In this document: positions 61,083 through 64,000 of the stretch, one piece after another | Layout of the letters: the number at the start of each line of letters is the position of its first letter | Position numbering within the stretch: position 1 is the stretch's first letter | DNA from: Odobenus rosmarus divergens | Taxonomy: Eukaryota > Chordata > Mammalia > Carnivora > Odobenidae | Reading direction: 5' to 3' | DNA: 64,000 nt | NCBI RefSeq assembly: GCF_000321225.1 | Contig: NW_004451886.1 | Location: 1 to 64,000 of the forward strand | Translations under genes and position numbers: made by a program | The notes under the pieces: model-generated | Databases searched by the model: none | The model's input: the letters and a program-made list of their open reading frames with translations, nothing else | Told to the model about the DNA's origin: nothing

Positions 61083-61473
61083 TTGTTTCTGATTGTTGCC
61101 ATAACAAATTGCCACAAACTTACTAACTTAAAATAATACAAATCTTATAGTTCTGGAGGTCAGAAGTCTAAAAGAGGTCTCACCGGGCTAAAATCAAGGG
61201 TTTGATGAAACTGTGTTTCTTTCTGGAGACTCTGGGAGAGAATAGGTTTCCCTCTGTTTTCCAGCTTCTAGAACTACCCACATTCCTTCCCTCATGGTTT
61301 CCTTCAATCTTTAAAACCATCAGTTACATTACTCTGATCTCTCCTGCTGTCATCACACCTCTACCTCTATCTCTGACACTCCTGCCTTTCTCTTTCCCAA
61401 TAAGGACCCTTGTAATTTCATTGAATGCATTATTGTCATCCAGGACAATCTCCCTATCTCAAGAGCTTAACCT
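61083..61473 (-). mobile_element. 5' LTR of the MaLR element, part 1
   Basis: gttgccataacaaattgcca, ggaggtcagaagtctaaaag, ccagcttctagaactaccca and ggacaatctccctatctcaa parallel the left LTR. It continues at 61668-61729 (aagtctcttttgctgtgtaa) and 61931-62001 (accataattctgcctacca). Confidence 0.75.
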
Positions 61474-61667
61474 TTCTTAAATACTTATTTATTTATTTAT
61501 TTATTTTTATTTATTTTAGAGAGAGAGCAAGAGGGGAAGAGGGAAAGAGAGAGAGAATCTCAAGCAGACTCCATGCTGAGCGTGGAGTCCCACTTGGGGC
61601 TTGATCTCATGACCCAAGCAGAAATCAAGAGTCAGATGCTCAGCCAACTGAGCCACTCAGGGGTCCC
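61474..61667 (-). mobile_element. CAN-SINE, older subfamily, in the MaLR LTR
   Basis: Reverse SINE with a TTTA tail and head ending caggggtccc. Approximate TSD aagagcttaacct / aagaacctaaact. Confidence 0.92.
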
Positions 61668-61729
61668 AAGAACCTAAACTTAATCACTTCTTCAAAGTCT
61701 CTTTTGCTGTGTAAAGTAACATATTTATT

Positions 61730-61930
61730 GGGCACCTGGGTGGTTCAGTCTGTTATGCATCTGCTTTTGGCTCCCAGGGTCCTGGGATCAAGACCCACAC
61801 CTGGCACCCTTCTCGGTGGAGAGCCTGCTCCCTCTCCCTCTGCCCTTCCCCCGTTCGTGTGCGCGCATGCACTCTGTCTCTCTCTCTCACTTGCTCTCTA
61901 TCTCAAATAAATAAAATCTTAAAAAAAAAA
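61730..61930 (+). mobile_element. CAN-SINE with B-box-proximal deletion, in the MaLR LTR
   Basis: The usual aggtcatgat segment is missing (ggctcccagggtcctgggat). The linker holds an alternating gtgtgcgcgcatgcac patch near 61857-61872. Approximate TSD aagtaacatatt / aggtaacatttt. Confidence 0.93.
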
Positions 61931-62199
61931 AGGTAACATTTTACAGTTTTCAGGGATCAAAACTTGGGTATCTGTGAGCAACCATAATTCTGCCTACCAT
62001 AATGTCCCAGGGACTAAGGCCTCTTCCTTTTCTGGCAAGTAGTTTCACACATGTTTACTCTAAAGGGTGTACTTAATAGACACTGTTCACACACACAGAG
62101 CTCTGTATCAGATATTCTATATAACTGAAGGACAGAGGGAATTTTTAGCAGTTATTCCATTAATTATTTTTAATTGTGAAAGGGTCACAGAATGTTTAT

Positions 62200-63990
62200 C
62201 CTACAAATCAGAAAACTATCATTATAAAACAGAAAGACCAAAATAAACATAATATCTATCTCTAAAGGAGTAGAAATTACTTAGGAGAGCAAATTTCTCT
62301 CAGTAATTTGAGAAGATATATCCATAAAATAAGAAATGGACTCTCTGACAGTAAAAAAAAAAAAAAAAATCCCTGAAAAAGACCTTAAATAGGTTGCAAA
62401 ATTTAACTATAAATTTTAAACAAGAAAGCTAAAATGTAAAGACCTGGAAACTAGCCATACTACAGACATTAAGAATAACAGAGAAAGGGTAAGCTATCAT
62501 GACGATCTGAGAAATCAGTGTCATTTCCATTTGAGAAAAATCCTAGACAGAATAAACAAAATGGAGGGGGAAATTACTGGAAGAAGAATGCAAGGTGTAA
62601 GCTTTAAGGTGGGAATATCACACTGAATACCCACTCAATGGCTGAAAAAGCCACCTCCAGACAGTTGAAATCACAGAAACTTCAAGATTAAGAGAGGATA
62701 TAGAAAAAAAACATGTAAGAACAAAAAAAGAGACCAGCACAGAGTATAAAGAACAGTAATGACTTCAGAATTCTAATTAGTAATTGACAGGGGAGAAAAA
62801 GGATGCCGATGCCTCGCAAAATTATTTAACAAGTAAAAGACAAATTAAAGATATTTTTCAGACATGTAATTAATCAGACAGTTTTCCTTTCTTGACCTCT
62901 TTTTAAAATGTTACTGAAGAATGAGTTCCTATAGAACACAAAAATTATAAAAAGGTTACAATTCAGTAGTTATCACAGATTTCAAGAAACAGTGGACCTC
63001 ACCTGTAAGTATTATGAAAAACATCCCAAGATGATACGCCATCTGATAATCCAAGAAATAAACCAATGTAAATTAGAACAGTAATTCAGCAAGCTCCAAG
63101 AATAATACCTCAAGAAGAAACTGAATTCAACTGAGCAAAAAGGTAATTTGAGTGATAAAGCACAGAGCACATAGACAATTCTTGCCAACAAAACTGAATG
63201 AACATGATTAGAAATTTCAAGGTAAACAAATGATGGAGAAACCATGAACAAAATGTGCAAAATGTGAAGCTAGCGAAAATTTGGCATTATTTTATATAAC
63301 TGATAGAATTTGGAGAAAACATTCATATTTTTACCTCCATATTGTTACATTATTCATTACATTGCCCACACTGGTGGTATCTTAAAACCTTTATCATATG
63401 ACTTATTTCTTTAAAGATTAATCTTCCAACAATCATAATATTTCAAATGCATTTTCAACGTTATAAGTTTAGAATTAACTCTAAATGGATGACGGATGGT
63501 TTAATAAGATCATAGATTAGAACATAAATCGCATAATTTTCACAATGTAACAAATAATGGTGACATAGAACTGAGTGTTTAAGTTAGGTAGAGAATTGAA
63601 GGCAGAATAATTTCGTCATTGTATTTAATAGAGGGATAATAAGAACTTTCAGAATTTGATGAATCAAGAGAGATTTCAGTTATGAAGCTTATGAATAGCA
63701 AAACAAATAAAAATATTGAAGGCAGAAGGAAAAAGACATTAGAATAGAGAGATGTTGGATATACTCCTGATTTTCCATAATAGAAAATCAAAAGATATGA
63801 TTTTAAAATAATAAAACAAGAAATGGAGCAACAGAAAATCCAGCAGAATTATGCAAATGTGCAATGATTAAAACTGGCAAACCCTGGAAATTAGGACTCT
63901 GAATAGAAGTTTGTGGAAGTACAATCTACAATTTTATACCATATTCTTATTTACTGTCTTAATTGTTCTTTATAACTGGTTTGTTTACAT
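62200..63990 (+). mobile_element. Old L1M/HAL1-like LINE remnant
   Basis: A-rich sense strand with weak L1M/HAL1-like words (ccatttgagaaaaatcctag, ccacctccagacagttgaaa, catcccaagatgatacgcca, gaaactgaattcaactgagc). No frame survives. It runs to the window edge. The assignment is by style more than by exact match. Confidence 0.4.
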
Positions 63991-64000
63991 TTATGGTGAA

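Noticed and set aside
1..64000. CRISPR arrays, operons, bacterial promoters or an undescribed system
   Set aside because: No regularly spaced repeats, ribosome-binding context or gene clusters are present. Repeat content is that of a mammalian nuclear genome.

Overview
This window is non-coding carnivore nuclear DNA. The main diagnostic is a dense set of about 29 tRNA-Lys-derived CAN-SINEs (head near ggcgcctgggtggctcag, a CT-rich linker, an AATAAA/A-rich tail), a family known only from Carnivora. None of the copies shows the head typical of young dog-specific SINEC_Cf, so an arctoid carnivore (bear, seal or mustelid side) looks more likely than a canid. That species-level guess is inference. 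The sequence is visibly AT-rich and contains no credible intact protein-coding gene, no multi-exon gene structure, no RNA gene and no CRISPR array. It reads as intergenic or deep intronic sequence. No new biological system is evident.

Layout. 1-12 kb: largely single-copy-looking AT-rich sequence with CAN-SINEs, two MIRs, an L1M 3' end and an MLT1C-like LTR at about 10.0-10.5 kb. 12-18 kb: an MLT1-type LTR, a SINE containing a 50-N assembly gap, a MIR split by a SINE, and a short antisense L1 end. 18.25-22.09 kb: a degenerate ERV-L-type element on the minus strand, with paired divergent LTRs and a trace of reverse transcriptase. 22-33 kb: ancient repeats, a young carnivore L1 3' end, an old L1M, an AT-rich minisatellite-like tract, and an L2 split by an L1M piece and a SINE. 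33-45 kb: mixed unique sequence and an old plus-strand L1M at about 37-40 kb. That L1M hosts a processed pseudogene of thymosin beta-4 (TMSB4X), which in turn hosts a SINE, so it is three layers deep. 45-47 kb: an L1 with an apparent 5' inversion. 47-54 kb: mostly unique sequence with MIRs, SINEs and a G-quadruplex candidate. 54-62 kb: a heavily nested graveyard. It holds a minus-strand L1M broken by SINEs, an MLT1 LTR and a well-preserved ERV1-type solo LTR, followed by a complete-layout MaLR (MLT1-type) element with LTR, internal region and LTR, carrying three SINEs. 62-64 kb: an old L1M/HAL1-like sequence.

The functional content is therefore limited to mobile-element relics, one dead retrocopy, simple repeats, and intervals without recognised repeats whose conservation cannot be judged from sequence alone. 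Repeat family names come from recognition by eye, not from a database search. Boundaries are good to a few bases where a target-site duplication (TSD) is given and otherwise to tens of bases.
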